Positions 44,260-53,825 of a stretch of 64,000 bases of DNA are shown here, in pieces (positions within the stretch are counted from its first letter, which is position 1; the number at the start of each line of letters is the position of its first letter). The notes under the pieces are model-generated. The model saw only the letters and a list, made by a program, of their open reading frames with translations, was not told the DNA's origin and did not search any database. The position numbers were made by a program, and so were the translations under genes. The DNA is from Acidaminobacter sp964416305 (GTDB lineage: Bacteria > Bacillota > Clostridia > Peptostreptococcales > Acidaminobacteraceae). The stretch is taken from assembly GCA_964416305.1 (NCBI GenBank), contig CAYQDM010000014.1:41562-105561 (forward strand). The letters run 5' to 3'.

Positions 44260-46335
44260 ATGCGAAAGATGTTTAAAAACGCAGCGTTTTATATATTTGT
44301 CTTCCTGTTGATCCTGATGATCGCGAGACAGGTGATTCCAACGACCGAACCGGAAATTGTGAATCTGACGCTGACGGAACTGGTTAGCAGTATTGAAGAA
44401 GGAAAAGTTAAAACCATCAACCTGGTCGAGAACAACAGCGTCCAGGGCACACTTCAGGATGACGCAGTCTTCTATTCGTACATCCCTTCTGTTATGTCTG
44501 AAGATGTCGGAAAGTACCTTTTTGACACCATGACAAGAGCAGGACTTGAAGTTACCGGCACGGCACCGGCACAGGAGCCTTGGATTCTGTCCTTGCTGCC
44601 TATGATCTTTGGCGTGCTGATTTTAGTCGTTCTCTGGTTTGTGTTCATGCAAAATTCCCAGGGCGGCGGCAACAAAGTCATGTCCTTCGGCAAAAGCCGT
44701 GCGAAAATGATCAAGGAGGATAACTCCAAGCGGATTACGTTTGCAGATGTGGCCGGCTTGAAGGAAGAGAAGGAAGAACTTTACGAAGTAGTCGACTTCC
44801 TCAAAAACCCCAAGAAATATATTGAACTTGGCGCTCGGATTCCAAAAGGCATTTTGCTGATTGGCCCTCCTGGTACGGGTAAGACCTATCTTTCCAGAGC
44901 TATCGCAGGTGAGGCGGGCGTCCCGTTCTTCAGCATCAGCGGCTCGGATTTTGTCGAGATGTTCGTAGGCGTCGGCGCGAGCCGTGTTCGCGATCTCTTT
45001 GAAAACGCAAAGAAAAATTCGCCGTGTATTATTTTCATTGATGAGATTGACGCGGTAGGCCGTAAGCGCGGCGCCGGTCTTGGCGGTGGTCATGATGAAC
45101 GCGAACAGACGCTTAATCAGCTCCTCGTGGAGATGGATGGCTTCAGTGAGAACGAAGGCATTATTCTGATGGCAGCCACAAACCGACCTGACATCCTGGA
45201 TCCGGCGCTTCTCAGACCGGGCCGCTTTGACCGGGAAATCACAGTAGGGCGACCTGATGTGAAAGAGCGCGAGGAGATCATCCGCGTTCATGCGAGAAAC
45301 AAGCCTGTCGCTGATGATGTAGACTTCAAGACATTGGCAAAGGCAACACCTGGTTTTACGCCGGCGGATATTGAGAATTTGTTGAATGAAGCCGCTATTC
45401 TCACAGCCAGAAAAAGCGAACGTAAAATACGAATGAGAACCATTGAAGAAGCGACAACCAAAGTTATTGCTGGCGTTGAGAAGAAATCCCGCGTCATCAG
45501 TGAAAAAGAACGGCGTCTCACGGCCTATCATGAAGCCGGTCATGCTATACTGGCAGCGATCATTCCTGAAATGGATCCGGTGCAGCAGATTACGATCATT
45601 CCGCACGGCAGGGCGGGTGGTTTTACCATGCAGCTGCCGCAGGAAGATCGAAACTATATGACTAAGCGCCATATGGAAAATGAATTGATCGTACTGCTCG
45701 GCGGACGCGTGGCTGAGAGGCTCATCCTGCACGACATCAGCACGGGCGCTCAAAACGATCTCTCCAGGGTCAGTGATATTGCTCGGGCCATGGTAACGAA
45801 GTACGCCATGAGCGAAAACCTCGGATCCATGTCCTACGGCAGCGAAGAAGAGGTTTTCCTGGGCCGCGACATGACAACGCGACGCAACTTCTCTGAGCAA
45901 GTAGCGGCGGATATCGACCGCGAAGTCAGACGTTTGGTGGATGACGCTTATGACGAGGCTATGCGCATAATGAGCGAGAATATCGATAAGCTTCACGAAG
46001 TCGCGAATGCGCTGCTCGAGTACGAAACCATCAACGGTCAAGAGTTCAGCATAGCTCTTGAGTCGGGTTTCGAAGCGCTCAAAGAGAAAAAAGAGCATGA
46101 AGAGCAGCAGCTTGAGGCTGATCGTTTAAAGGATATTGCTATTTATGAAGCGGAGCAGAACCGCCTGAAGGCAGCGCGCGAAGAAGCGCAAAAGCCTGCG
46201 GAACAACCGCAGCCACATGCACAGCCACAGGCACATGCACATGCACAGCCACAACCACAATCCGAGACGGAAGAGCATACCTCTGAAACTGCCCAAGCAG
46301 TGACGTCGGAGAAGACTGATGAAGAGCAGCGCTAA
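44260..46335 (+). CDS. ftsH: ATP-dependent zinc metalloprotease FtsH
   Basis: 691 aa behind AGGAGG. It has two membrane segments (about 5-22 and 108-130) around an external domain. The AAA+ domain has Walker A GPPGTGKT (about 202-209), IIFIDEIDAVG and the second-region NRPDILDPALLRPGRFDR. The M41 protease has HEAGH (about 424-428). FtsH is a hexameric membrane protease that degrades misfolded membrane proteins and regulators. The last 60 residues form an unusual Gln/Pro/His/Ala-rich tail with HAQPQ-type repeats. Confidence 0.96.
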   Translation: MRKMFKNAAFYIFVFLLILMIARQVIPTTEPEIVNLTLTELVSSIEEGKVKTINLVENNSVQGTLQDDAVFYSYIPSVMSEDVGKYLFDTMTRAGLEVTGTAPAQEPWILSLLPMIFGVLILVVLWFVFMQNSQGGGNKVMSFGKSRAKMIKEDNSKRITFADVAGLKEEKEELYEVVDFLKNPKKYIELGARIPKGILLIGPPGTGKTYLSRAIAGEAGVPFFSISGSDFVEMFVGVGASRVRDLFENAKKNSPCIIFIDEIDAVGRKRGAGLGGGHDEREQTLNQLLVEMDGFSENEGIILMAATNRPDILDPALLRPGRFDREITVGRPDVKEREEIIRVHARNKPVADDVDFKTLAKATPGFTPADIENLLNEAAILTARKSERKIRMRTIEEATTKVIAGVEKKSRVISEKERRLTAYHEAGHAILAAIIPEMDPVQQITIIPHGRAGGFTMQLPQEDRNYMTKRHMENELIVLLGGRVAERLILHDISTGAQNDLSRVSDIARAMVTKYAMSENLGSMSYGSEEEVFLGRDMTTRRNFSEQVAADIDREVRRLVDDAYDEAMRIMSENIDKLHEVANALLEYETINGQEFSIALESGFEALKEKKEHEEQQLEADRLKDIAIYEAEQNRLKAAREEAQKPAEQPQPHAQPQAHAHAQPQPQSETEEHTSETAQAVTSEKTDEEQR

Positions 46336-46359
46336 ATCGCAGCGTTAATTTACCATTTG

Positions 46360-46401
46360 GAAGAAGGCACAGCCTAAGAGCGCGTTGCCTTCTTCTTTTT
46401 T
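46360..46401 (+). terminator. Terminator after ftsH
   Basis: GAAGAAGGCA (46360-46369) pairs with TGCCTTCTTC (46386-46395), followed by T6. Confidence 0.85.
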
Positions 46402-46495
46402 GGTTACAGCGGAATGAGAAGCTCAGGAAGGAAGTCAATAGGCATATACTCCAGTCTCCCCCTTTTCTGCCCTTCAAAAAAACAGAGTGCACCGC

Positions 46496-46524
46496 TTGAC
46501 GGGTTGCATAATCAATCATAATAT
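46496..46524 (+). promoter_or_regulatory. Promoter of the malic enzyme gene
   Basis: TTGACG, 17 bases, TAATAT, about 38 bases before the start. Confidence 0.6.
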
Positions 46525-46561
46525 GAATGAGATAAGGTTTTCAGAAGAGAAAGGTGGCTAA

Positions 46562-47734
46562 ATGATGGATTATAATCAAATGGCGTTGGAACTGCACGAG
46601 AAGCATCAAGGAAAAATTGCGGTGGTCTCCAAGGTAGAAGTCGCAGACAGTATTGACTTATCTGTGGCATACACGCCGGGTGTAGCTGAGCCGTGCAGAA
46701 AAATCGCGGAAAATAAAGAAGAGGTTTACCGTTATACCAGCAAAGGCAATCTCGTAGCGGTGGTGACTGATGGCACAGCGGTTCTCGGTCTTGGCGATAT
46801 TGGTCCGGAAGCTGCGCTTCCGGTCATGGAGGGCAAGGCGATTCTGTTTAAGACTTTTGGCAATGTTGATGCATTTCCAATTTGTCTGGCAACCAAGGAT
46901 GTTGATGAAATTGTACATGCGGTCAAACTGCTTGAGCCGGTCTTTGGAGGCATCAATTTGGAGGACATTTCCGCACCGCGCTGTTTTGAGATCGAACGCA
47001 GACTCAAAGAAGAACTGGACATTCCAGTGTTTCATGATGATCAGCATGGTACTGCAATAGTTGTACTTGGCGCCTTGATTAATGCCTGCAAGCTCACCGG
47101 CAAAAAGTTTTCTGAGCTGGATGTCGTCATCAGCGGTGCTGGATCAGCTGGACTGGCCATCGCAGAGCTTCTGCTGGAGCGCGGCGTGGGCAACATTGTG
47201 GTGTGCGACCGCCGGGGTGCGCTGTCAAGCCTCAGTGATCATGCCAACGGAGCCCAGCGTCAGCTTATGCCTCGCCTGAACAAACGCGATGAGCAAGGCT
47301 CATTGGCTGAAGTTCTCAGCGGTAAGGATGTGTTTATTGGCGTTTCCGGTCCAAATATCTTAAATGGGGAAGCCGTTGCTGCCATGGCCGACAAAGCGAT
47401 CGTGCTCGCAATGGCCAATCCTATTCCTGAAATTATGCCGGATGAGGCACTCAAAGCAGGGGCTTACATCGTTGGTACCGGCCGTTCGGATTTTGCGAAC
47501 CAGGTCAACAACGTACTGGCTTTCCCGGGGATCTTCCGAGGTGCGCTGGATGTAAGAGCCCGCGACATCAACATGGCCATGAAGATCGCGGCGGCGGAAG
47601 CCATTGCAGCAACAGTGGACGAGGATCTGCTGACCCCTGAATATGTCCTTCCGAAAGCTTTTGACCCTCAGGTTGCAAAAAATGTTGCGGATGCGGTGCG
47701 TAAGGCCGCAGTCGACAGTGGCGTTGCAAGATAG
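46562..47734 (+). CDS. NAD(P)-dependent malic enzyme (decarboxylating)
   Basis: 390 aa, the short bacterial type without a phosphotransacetylase extension. Motifs: SVAYTPGVAEPC, the metal-binding VFHDDQHGTAIV (about 157-168) and the NAD-binding VVISGAGSAGLAIAELL. It interconverts malate and pyruvate plus CO2. In a propionate-forming fermenter it could feed malate to fumarate and succinate, or drain them to pyruvate. Two adjacent ATGs are possible starts. It stands alone between terminators. Confidence 0.94.
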   Translation: MMDYNQMALELHEKHQGKIAVVSKVEVADSIDLSVAYTPGVAEPCRKIAENKEEVYRYTSKGNLVAVVTDGTAVLGLGDIGPEAALPVMEGKAILFKTFGNVDAFPICLATKDVDEIVHAVKLLEPVFGGINLEDISAPRCFEIERRLKEELDIPVFHDDQHGTAIVVLGALINACKLTGKKFSELDVVISGAGSAGLAIAELLLERGVGNIVVCDRRGALSSLSDHANGAQRQLMPRLNKRDEQGSLAEVLSGKDVFIGVSGPNILNGEAVAAMADKAIVLAMANPIPEIMPDEALKAGAYIVGTGRSDFANQVNNVLAFPGIFRGALDVRARDINMAMKIAAAEAIAATVDEDLLTPEYVLPKAFDPQVAKNVADAVRKAAVDSGVAR

Positions 47735-47810
47735 GATGACGAGGGTAGTTTAAGTTCCCAAAAGGTGAACAAGTTGTCCAGAAAAAGGATCTAAAAATAA
47801 AGAAATTTTA

Positions 47811-47889
47811 AAAAAAGGCACAGGCACTCATTTTGCTGAAGGATAACATAAAGTCATCCTGCAAAATTGGCTGCAAATGTGCCTTTTTT
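47811..47889 (+). terminator. Long nested terminator after malic enzyme
   Basis: AAAAAAGGCACA (47811-47822) pairs with TGTGCCTTTTTT. Inside is a second stem ATTTTGC..AGGAT with ATCCTGCAAAAT. The outer A- and T-runs make it usable in both directions. Confidence 0.8.
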
Positions 47890-47973
47890 CTAATTATACG
47901 GGTATAATTGTATACAAGCGTTGAAATATGCGGATTTTTTTTATTATTTTGTCCTGAAATCCTTGTTATTAAA

Positions 47974-48002
47974 TTTACAAAATCAAAACCTCATGTTAAT
48001 AT
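47974..48002 (+). promoter_or_regulatory. Promoter of the DUF3870 gene
   Basis: TTTACA, 17 bases, TGT-TAATAT (extended -10), about 34 bases before the start. Confidence 0.6.
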
Positions 48003-48035
48003 GAAAGTAAGATTTCATTTTTGGTGGGTGCGCGC

Positions 48036-48353
48036 ATGAAAACATCCGAAATTTTTGTCTCGGGATATGCCAGATTGCCTCAAGGTATCACAGCTGAAGA
48101 GATGTATACAGTCATGGTCGTCGGTATGATCGTCGACAGGGATACCGGGCTGATTTTGGACGCGGAGTGTTCTTTAGTCACGGATCTCGCCAAAAAGTTC
48201 ATAAAAGAATTACTGGTTGGAAAGTCGCTGGATCACATCACGGAAATTGAAGAAGCCCTAACGCAAAGATATTTCGGTTCAGCCCGAAAAGCGTTAATTT
48301 CTGCAATTAAAATTGCATACGAGAAGTACAGGCAGGTCCTCAGCGAATCCTAA
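48036..48353 (+). CDS. DUF3870 family protein
   Basis: 105 aa. Conserved features of the family are visible: VSGYARLPQGITA, LDAECSLVTDLAK and a C-terminal RYFGSARKALISAIKIAYEKY helix. The function is unknown; the protein is small, cytosolic and seen mainly in Firmicutes. The ATG at 48036 is chosen because the conserved sequence starts there; the site upstream (GGTGGG) is weak. It lies ahead of the methylmalonyl-CoA genes but in its own transcription unit. Confidence 0.8.
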   Translation: MKTSEIFVSGYARLPQGITAEEMYTVMVVGMIVDRDTGLILDAECSLVTDLAKKFIKELLVGKSLDHITEIEEALTQRYFGSARKALISAIKIAYEKYRQVLSES

Positions 48354-48723
48354 TTCAGAGACGCCTGGAAATTTAACTTGATTTTCAACTGGGCAGAATG
48401 ACCTTCTGTTCACACCCTGAGGATCACCAGTTAGATGACCGATTGGCTATGCTTTTTTGTAGCTTTTTTTGGAATCTAACTTTTTTTATTGTCACTAATC
48501 TATATGGTGCCAGATTACATAATAAAGGGAGGAATGCTCCGAGGATCATTCTGATAGGTGTGTCTGTTTCAAGTCGGGATCAGCGGTTAAATAAATTAAG
48601 CCAAGCGCAGCAAGTGGCGTTGTTATTAAACCGACTCAGCCTGAATTCCATGCTTCATGACTTTGACGAAACTGCAAGATCTGATATTCTAAAAACCGAG
48701 CACTCAAGAGGAGGAAATTTTGC
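48354..48723 (+). other. Intergenic region upstream of the mutase operon
   Basis: This 370-base gap ends in the mutase promoter and ribosome binding site. A reading frame of 118 codons crosses it but overlaps the mutase start, has no family resemblance and no ribosome binding site. I looked for cobalamin riboswitch features (B12 box) and saw none. Nothing else recognised. Confidence 0.5.
48663..48690 (+). promoter_or_regulatory. Promoter of the methylmalonyl-CoA operon
   Basis: TTGACG, 16 bases, TGA-TATTCT (extended -10). It leaves a leader of about 25 bases with GAGGAGG before the first gene. Confidence 0.65.
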
Positions 48724-50400
48724 ATGTACGAAAAGGAAAAGATTGATGCACTAAAGGCAAAAGTCAATGCTTACAATGAAAAGACAGAAGCTTCCCTCGC
48801 CAAGCGTCCTGAACGCTATAAGGTCTTCGAAACGGGTTCCGGCGAACCAGTCAACAGACTTTATACACCGGTTGATGTAGAGGGTCTTAACTATGAGACA
48901 GACCTTGGTATTCCTGGCCAATTCCCATATACACGCGGCGTTCAGCCGACCATGTACCGCGGTCAGCTTTGGACCATGCGTATGTACGCTGGCTTTGCGA
49001 CTGCAGAAGAGTCCAATAAGCGTTACAAGTTCCTCGTAGAGCAAGGCTCAAGCGGACTTTCTGTCGCCTTTGACCTGCCTACTCAGATTGGCTATGACTC
49101 TGACCACTCACTTTCAGAGGGTGAAGTCGGCAAAGTTGGCGTTGCAATTGACTCCCTTGCAGACATGGAGATTCTCTTCGACGGGATCCCGCTTGACAAG
49201 GTTTCCACTTCCATGACCATCAATGCGCCTGCGTCTGTCCTTCTTGCAATGTACATAGCAGTAGGCGAAAAGCAGGGCGTTTCAGCAGAAAAACTCCGCG
49301 GCACGATTCAGAACGACATCCTCAAGGAGTACATTGCACGCGGTACATATATTTTCCCTACAGATCCGTCCATGAGACTGATTACTGATATTTTCGAATT
49401 CTGCTCCAAAGAGGTGCCGCAGTGGAACACCATCTCCATTTCCGGGTACCATATTCGTGAAGCGGGTTCTACAGCAGCACAGGAAGTCGGCTTCACGCTC
49501 GCCGACGGTATTGCCTACGTTGAAGCGGCAATCAAAGCTGGCCTCGACGTTGACAGCTTCGCACCAAGACTTTCCTTCTTCTTCAATGCCCACAACGACC
49601 TTCTTGAAGAAGTGGCTAAGTTCAGAGCGGCAAGAAGACTCTGGGCTAAAATCATGAAAGATCGCTTTGGTGCAAAAGATCCAAAATCCATGGCGCTCAA
49701 ATTCCACACACAAACAGGTGGTTCTACGCTGACAGCTCAACAGCCTGACAATAATATTGTCCGCGTTGCAATCCAGACTTTGGCAGCAGTCCTCGGCGGC
49801 ACTCAGTCCCTCCACACGAACTCGAAGGACGAGGCCCTCGCGCTCCCAACTGAAGCTTCCGTTCAAGTCGCTCTCAGAACGCAGCAGATCGTCGGCTATG
49901 AAAGCGGCGTTACCAATACAGTAGATCCGCTTGCCGGCTCTTACTACATTGAGGCTAAAACTTCAGAAATCGAAGAGCAAGCCATGGCTTACATCCGCAA
50001 GATCGACGAACTCGGCGGCGCGCCGCGTGCCATCGACCTCGGCTATATCCAGCAGGAAATCATGGATGCGTCTTACAAATACCAAAAAGAAGTTGAATCC
50101 AGCCAGCGCATTGTTGTAGGCATGAATAAATACCAAGTCGAAGAAGCAGCACCACAAGGCCTGCTCCGCGTTGACCTTTCTGTCGGCGAAAATCAAAAAG
50201 CGAGACTCGCTGAACTCCGCGCGAAGCGTGACAATACAGCGGTTGAAGCAACACTCGCAGCACTTAAGACGGCTTGCGAAGGCACAGAAAATGTCATGCC
50301 TTTCATCCTCGACGCGGTTCGCGTGTACGCGACGCTCGGAGAAATTTGCGGTGTAATGCGTGAAGTCTTTGGCGAATATCAGCAAAGCGTAAATCTGTAA
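48724..50400 (+). CDS. mcmA1: Methylmalonyl-CoA mutase, large (substrate-binding) subunit
   Basis: 558 aa. It has the TIM-barrel half of the mutase without the cobalamin domain, which is encoded by the next gene. Landmarks are YTRGVQPTMYRGQLWTMRMY, SVAFDLPTQIGYDSDH, and the FHTQTGGSTLTAQQPDNN stretch. It rearranges succinyl-CoA and methylmalonyl-CoA reversibly using adenosylcobalamin. The split large/small arrangement is known from archaea and many Clostridia. Strong binding site and many C-ending codons suggest high expression. Confidence 0.95.
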   Translation: MYEKEKIDALKAKVNAYNEKTEASLAKRPERYKVFETGSGEPVNRLYTPVDVEGLNYETDLGIPGQFPYTRGVQPTMYRGQLWTMRMYAGFATAEESNKRYKFLVEQGSSGLSVAFDLPTQIGYDSDHSLSEGEVGKVGVAIDSLADMEILFDGIPLDKVSTSMTINAPASVLLAMYIAVGEKQGVSAEKLRGTIQNDILKEYIARGTYIFPTDPSMRLITDIFEFCSKEVPQWNTISISGYHIREAGSTAAQEVGFTLADGIAYVEAAIKAGLDVDSFAPRLSFFFNAHNDLLEEVAKFRAARRLWAKIMKDRFGAKDPKSMALKFHTQTGGSTLTAQQPDNNIVRVAIQTLAAVLGGTQSLHTNSKDEALALPTEASVQVALRTQQIVGYESGVTNTVDPLAGSYYIEAKTSEIEEQAMAYIRKIDELGGAPRAIDLGYIQQEIMDASYKYQKEVESSQRIVVGMNKYQVEEAAPQGLLRVDLSVGENQKARLAELRAKRDNTAVEATLAALKTACEGTENVMPFILDAVRVYATLGEICGVMREVFGEYQQSVNL

Positions 50401-50424
50401 TCGAAGGGAATGGGAGGATCAATC

Positions 50425-50820
50425 ATGGATAGACCTATTAGAGTATTGGTTTCAAAGCCTGGCCTTGACGGACATGACCGCGGTGCCAAGGTTATTGCGA
50501 GAGCGCTTAGAGATGCAGGTATGGAGGTTATTTACACCGGCCTCAGACAGACCCCTGAACAAATTACAAATGCGGCCATCCAGGAAGACGTCGACTGCGT
50601 CGCAGTCAGCATTCTTTCCGGTGCCCATGGCACTTTGATACCTAAAATTGCGGAGCTTCTTAAAAAAGAAGGCGCTGATGATGTCCTGCTCGTCGCAGGC
50701 GGCGTTATTCCGCAAGAAGATATCCCTTTCCTTAAAGAGCACGGCGTTGCTGAAGTCTTTACGCCGGGTACGCCTACAGATGTGACTATTCAATTCATTC
50801 GAAACAACATCAAGCGATAA
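50425..50820 (+). CDS. mcmA2: Methylmalonyl-CoA mutase, cobalamin-binding subunit
   Basis: 131 aa behind GGGAGG. It is a complete B12-binding Rossmann domain with the base-off signature DxHxxG (Asp15, His17, Gly20), SILSGAH (the SxL motif) and a GG pair in VAGGVIP. It supplies adenosylcobalamin to the large subunit encoded 24 bases upstream. Confidence 0.95.
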   Translation: MDRPIRVLVSKPGLDGHDRGAKVIARALRDAGMEVIYTGLRQTPEQITNAAIQEDVDCVAVSILSGAHGTLIPKIAELLKKEGADDVLLVAGGVIPQEDIPFLKEHGVAEVFTPGTPTDVTIQFIRNNIKR

Positions 50821-50831
50821 GCGGTGATGAC

Positions 50832-51761
50832 ATGGAACTTGCTGAAAGGCTGCTCATGGGAGACAGGCGCGCGGCAGCGCGCCTGATCACCATGATGGAG
50901 AACAAGGATCCGGAAGCTCAAGAGATCATGCGCCAATTGTACAGCCAGAGCGGGAAGGCCTACGTCATTGGGATTACGGGGCCGCCAGGCGCTGGCAAAA
51001 GTACTTTGACGGACAAACTTGTCAAGCATGTTCGAAAAACAGGCGCCAAGGTTGGCGTCATAGCAGTGGATCCCACCAGTCCCTTTACCGGAGGCGCCAT
51101 CCTGGGCGATCGCGTCCGAATGTCGGATCTGGCGACAGATCCCGGCGTCTTTGTAAGAAGTATGGGCGCAAGAGGACATCTTGGCGGTATCTCCGAGGCT
51201 ACCAGCGCTGCGGTGAAAATACTGGACATTTATGGCGCAGAATATATTTTCATTGAAACCGTAGGTGTTGGTCAGTCTGAAGTGGACATTGTCAAGAACT
51301 CCGACACGACCGTCATGGTCAGTGTGCCGGGTCTCGGGGATGACATACAGGCTATAAAAGCCGGCGTCATGGAAATTGGAGATGTTTTCGCTGTCAACAA
51401 AGCGGACCGGGACGGTGCGAACCGTACAGCGCGGGAAATTGAGATGATGCTCGACTTTTCTCACGCCGATTGGAGACCGCCGGTTAAAATGGTCGTAGCG
51501 GTGGACAGCAAAGGCATTGAGGAATTGTTTGCTGCGATCGAAGATCATCGACATTACATGATGGAAGACGGCAAATTTACGCTGAGAAGGGCTGAAAATG
51601 CCAGAAATGAACTGTTGGAAATGGTAAAATCCCGTATTGTCGAGCAGCTGCTGAATCATGATGTCAAGGCGGAGCGCGTGGAGCAGTTGGCTATGGACGT
51701 TGCGACGCGCGTCATCGATCCGTTGACAGCAGCAGAAGAGTTGATTCAGAGTGTGCTCTAA
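50832..51761 (+). CDS. meaB: Methylmalonyl-CoA mutase-associated GTPase MeaB
   Basis: 309 aa. G3E-family GTPase with Walker A GPPGAGKS (about 50-57), DPTSPFTGGAILGDRVRM, the VETVGVGQSE switch region and NKADRDG. MeaB protects and repairs the mutase by gating cofactor loading. It begins 11 bases after the cobalamin subunit gene; the binding site GGTGA is modest. Confidence 0.94.
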   Translation: MELAERLLMGDRRAAARLITMMENKDPEAQEIMRQLYSQSGKAYVIGITGPPGAGKSTLTDKLVKHVRKTGAKVGVIAVDPTSPFTGGAILGDRVRMSDLATDPGVFVRSMGARGHLGGISEATSAAVKILDIYGAEYIFIETVGVGQSEVDIVKNSDTTVMVSVPGLGDDIQAIKAGVMEIGDVFAVNKADRDGANRTAREIEMMLDFSHADWRPPVKMVVAVDSKGIEELFAAIEDHRHYMMEDGKFTLRRAENARNELLEMVKSRIVEQLLNHDVKAERVEQLAMDVATRVIDPLTAAEELIQSVL

Positions 51762-51826
51762 GCATTACGGGTTAAGAGTTATAGAATGCAAACCAGCAAG
51801 AAAATGTTGAATTGGAGGTAACAGGC

Positions 51827-52234
51827 ATGAAGGCTTTAAAAGTTGACCATATTGGCATCGCTGTCAGCAACCTTGACGAAGCTGTTAAGGTTTACACAGA
51901 AGTGCTTGGTCTTGAACTTGCAGGAACAGAAATTGTCGAAGAGCAGAAGGTCAGAGTCGCATTTCTCCCTGTAGGCGACACTGAAGTTGAGCTCCTTGAA
52001 TCTACATCTCCGGATGGCCCAATCGCGAAATTTATCGAAAAGAACGGTGAAGGCATCCAGCATATCGCTTTCAAAGTCGAGAACATTGAAGAGGCTATCC
52101 AGGCAATGAAAGACAAAGGCCTCAAAATGATCGACGAGTCACCGCGCTATGGTGCCGGCGGCGCGAAAATCGCGTTTATGCATCCTAAGAGCACAGGCCG
52201 TGTTCTGATTGAACTCAGCGAACGCAACGAGTAA
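51827..52234 (+). CDS. mce: Methylmalonyl-CoA epimerase
   Basis: 135 aa from the ATG behind TTGGAGG. It is a glyoxalase-fold protein with metal ligands in VDHIGIAV (His near residue 7), VELLE, and IQHIAFKV (His near 80). It interconverts the R and S forms of methylmalonyl-CoA, linking mutase (R) to decarboxylase (S). Confidence 0.95.
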   Translation: MKALKVDHIGIAVSNLDEAVKVYTEVLGLELAGTEIVEEQKVRVAFLPVGDTEVELLESTSPDGPIAKFIEKNGEGIQHIAFKVENIEEAIQAMKDKGLKMIDESPRYGAGGAKIAFMHPKSTGRVLIELSERNE

Positions 52235-52257
52235 AAATCGACTGGAGGTTATACGGT

Positions 52258-53805
52258 ATGTCCATCAATAAGATAGAGGATCTTCGCAAAAGAAAAGCAA
52301 AGATCATCGAAGCAGGCGGCAAAAAGCGCGTCGAGAAGCAGCACGAAAGTGGTAAATTGACTGCGCGCGAGCGCATGCTCCTCCTGTTTGACGAGAACAC
52401 CTTTGTTGAGCTCGATGCTTTCATGAAGCACCGCTGCACCAACTTTGGCATGGAACTCGTCGACGCTCCGGCCGAAGGCGTTGTCACGGGCTACGGCTAT
52501 GTGGACGGAAGACTGGTTTACGCTTATGCTCAAGACTTTACCGTCGTAGGCGGTTCCCTTGGCGAAATGCACGCTGCAAAAATTTGCAAGGTCATGGACA
52601 ACGCCCTTAAAGTGGGCGCGCCGGTCGTTGGCCTCAATGATTCCGGCGGTGCACGCATTCAGGAAGCGGTCGACGCACTTTCCGGCTATGGAAAAATCTT
52701 CTTCAAGAATACACTGGCCTCCGGTGTCATTCCTCAGATCACTGCCATTATGGGCCCATGCGCCGGCGGCGCGGTCTATTCACCTGCACTGACGGACTTT
52801 ACGTTCATGGTGGATCAGACGTCCCAGATGTTTATTACAGGTCCGCAGGTCATCAAGACGGTCACCGGCGAAGAAGTCAGCGCAGAAGCCCTCGGCGGCG
52901 CCATGACTCACAACAGCATCTCCGGCGTTGCGCACTTCATGTCAGAAAGTGACGAAGTCTGTATCGCAGAGATCCGCAGACTCCTTGATTTCCTTCCTTC
53001 AAACAACATGGAGAATCCTCCGGTGTTTGAAACAGGTGATGATGTCAACACCGTCGTCGAAGCGCTCAATACCTTGATGCCGGATAATCCGAACAAGGCT
53101 TATGACATGCACGACATTATCCGTCAGGTCGTCGACAATGGCGATTTCATGGAATACATGCCGCATTATGCGAAAAACATCCTCACCGGCTTTGCCCGAA
53201 TTGGCGGTCAATCCATTGGTATCATTGCAAACCAGCCTAAGTTCCTGGCAGGCTGCCTTGACATCAACGCCTCTGACAAGTCCGGCCGCTTTATCCGCAC
53301 TTGTGACGCGTTCAACATTCCGCTCTTGAACATCGTAGACGTTCCGGGCTTCCTTCCGGGCACGAATCAGGAATACGGCGGCATTATCCGCCACGGCGCG
53401 AAAATGCTTTACGCTTACAGTGAAGCTACAGTGCCTAAGATCACACTGATCGTCAGAAAAGCTTACGGCGGCGCTTACCTGGCTATGTGCTCCAAAGACC
53501 TTGGAGCCGACCTGGTGCTCGCATGGCCGACAGCGGAAATAGCGGTTATGGGCCCTCAGGGCGCAGCCAACATCATCTTCCGCAAGGAGATCTCAGAAGC
53601 AGCAGATGCAGCTGCAGAGCGCGCCAAGAAAGTACAGGAATATACAGATGAGTTCGCGACACCATACAAGGCTGCAGAGCGCGGTTTTGTCGATGATGTC
53701 ATCGAACCGGCTGCAACGCGTCCTCGCATTGCGGATGCACTGAATATGCTGTCTTCCAAGCGTGAAACCCGCCCTGCGAAGAAACATGGAAACATTCCGC
53801 TTTAA
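52258..53805 (+). CDS. mmdA: Methylmalonyl-CoA decarboxylase alpha subunit (carboxyltransferase)
   Basis: 515 aa behind TGGAGG. Two crotonase-fold carboxyltransferase domains: N-terminal with GLNDSGGARIQE and GPCAGGAVYSPAL, C-terminal with VDVPGFLPGTNQE and YGGAYLAMCSKDLGAD. It moves the carboxyl group of (S)-methylmalonyl-CoA to biotin on MmdC. Propionyl-CoA carboxylase beta subunits look alike, but the membrane subunits downstream identify a Na+-pumping decarboxylase. Confidence 0.94.
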   Translation: MSINKIEDLRKRKAKIIEAGGKKRVEKQHESGKLTARERMLLLFDENTFVELDAFMKHRCTNFGMELVDAPAEGVVTGYGYVDGRLVYAYAQDFTVVGGSLGEMHAAKICKVMDNALKVGAPVVGLNDSGGARIQEAVDALSGYGKIFFKNTLASGVIPQITAIMGPCAGGAVYSPALTDFTFMVDQTSQMFITGPQVIKTVTGEEVSAEALGGAMTHNSISGVAHFMSESDEVCIAEIRRLLDFLPSNNMENPPVFETGDDVNTVVEALNTLMPDNPNKAYDMHDIIRQVVDNGDFMEYMPHYAKNILTGFARIGGQSIGIIANQPKFLAGCLDINASDKSGRFIRTCDAFNIPLLNIVDVPGFLPGTNQEYGGIIRHGAKMLYAYSEATVPKITLIVRKAYGGAYLAMCSKDLGADLVLAWPTAEIAVMGPQGAANIIFRKEISEAADAAAERAKKVQEYTDEFATPYKAAERGFVDDVIEPAATRPRIADALNMLSSKRETRPAKKHGNIPL

Positions 53806-53825
53806 TCCAGCGAGGAGTGATATGA

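Noticed and set aside
44623..46098. 491-codon open frame antisense to ftsH
   Set aside because: Complete overlap with a conserved gene and no domain, start site or promoter of its own.
48354..48723. Cobalamin riboswitch controlling the B12-dependent mutase
   Set aside because: No B12 box or supporting helices could be seen, and the leader after the predicted promoter is only about 25 bases.
48398..48754. Reading frame of 118 codons upstream of the mutase gene
   Set aside because: No ribosome binding site, no family resemblance, it contains the mutase promoter and overlaps the mutase start in another frame.
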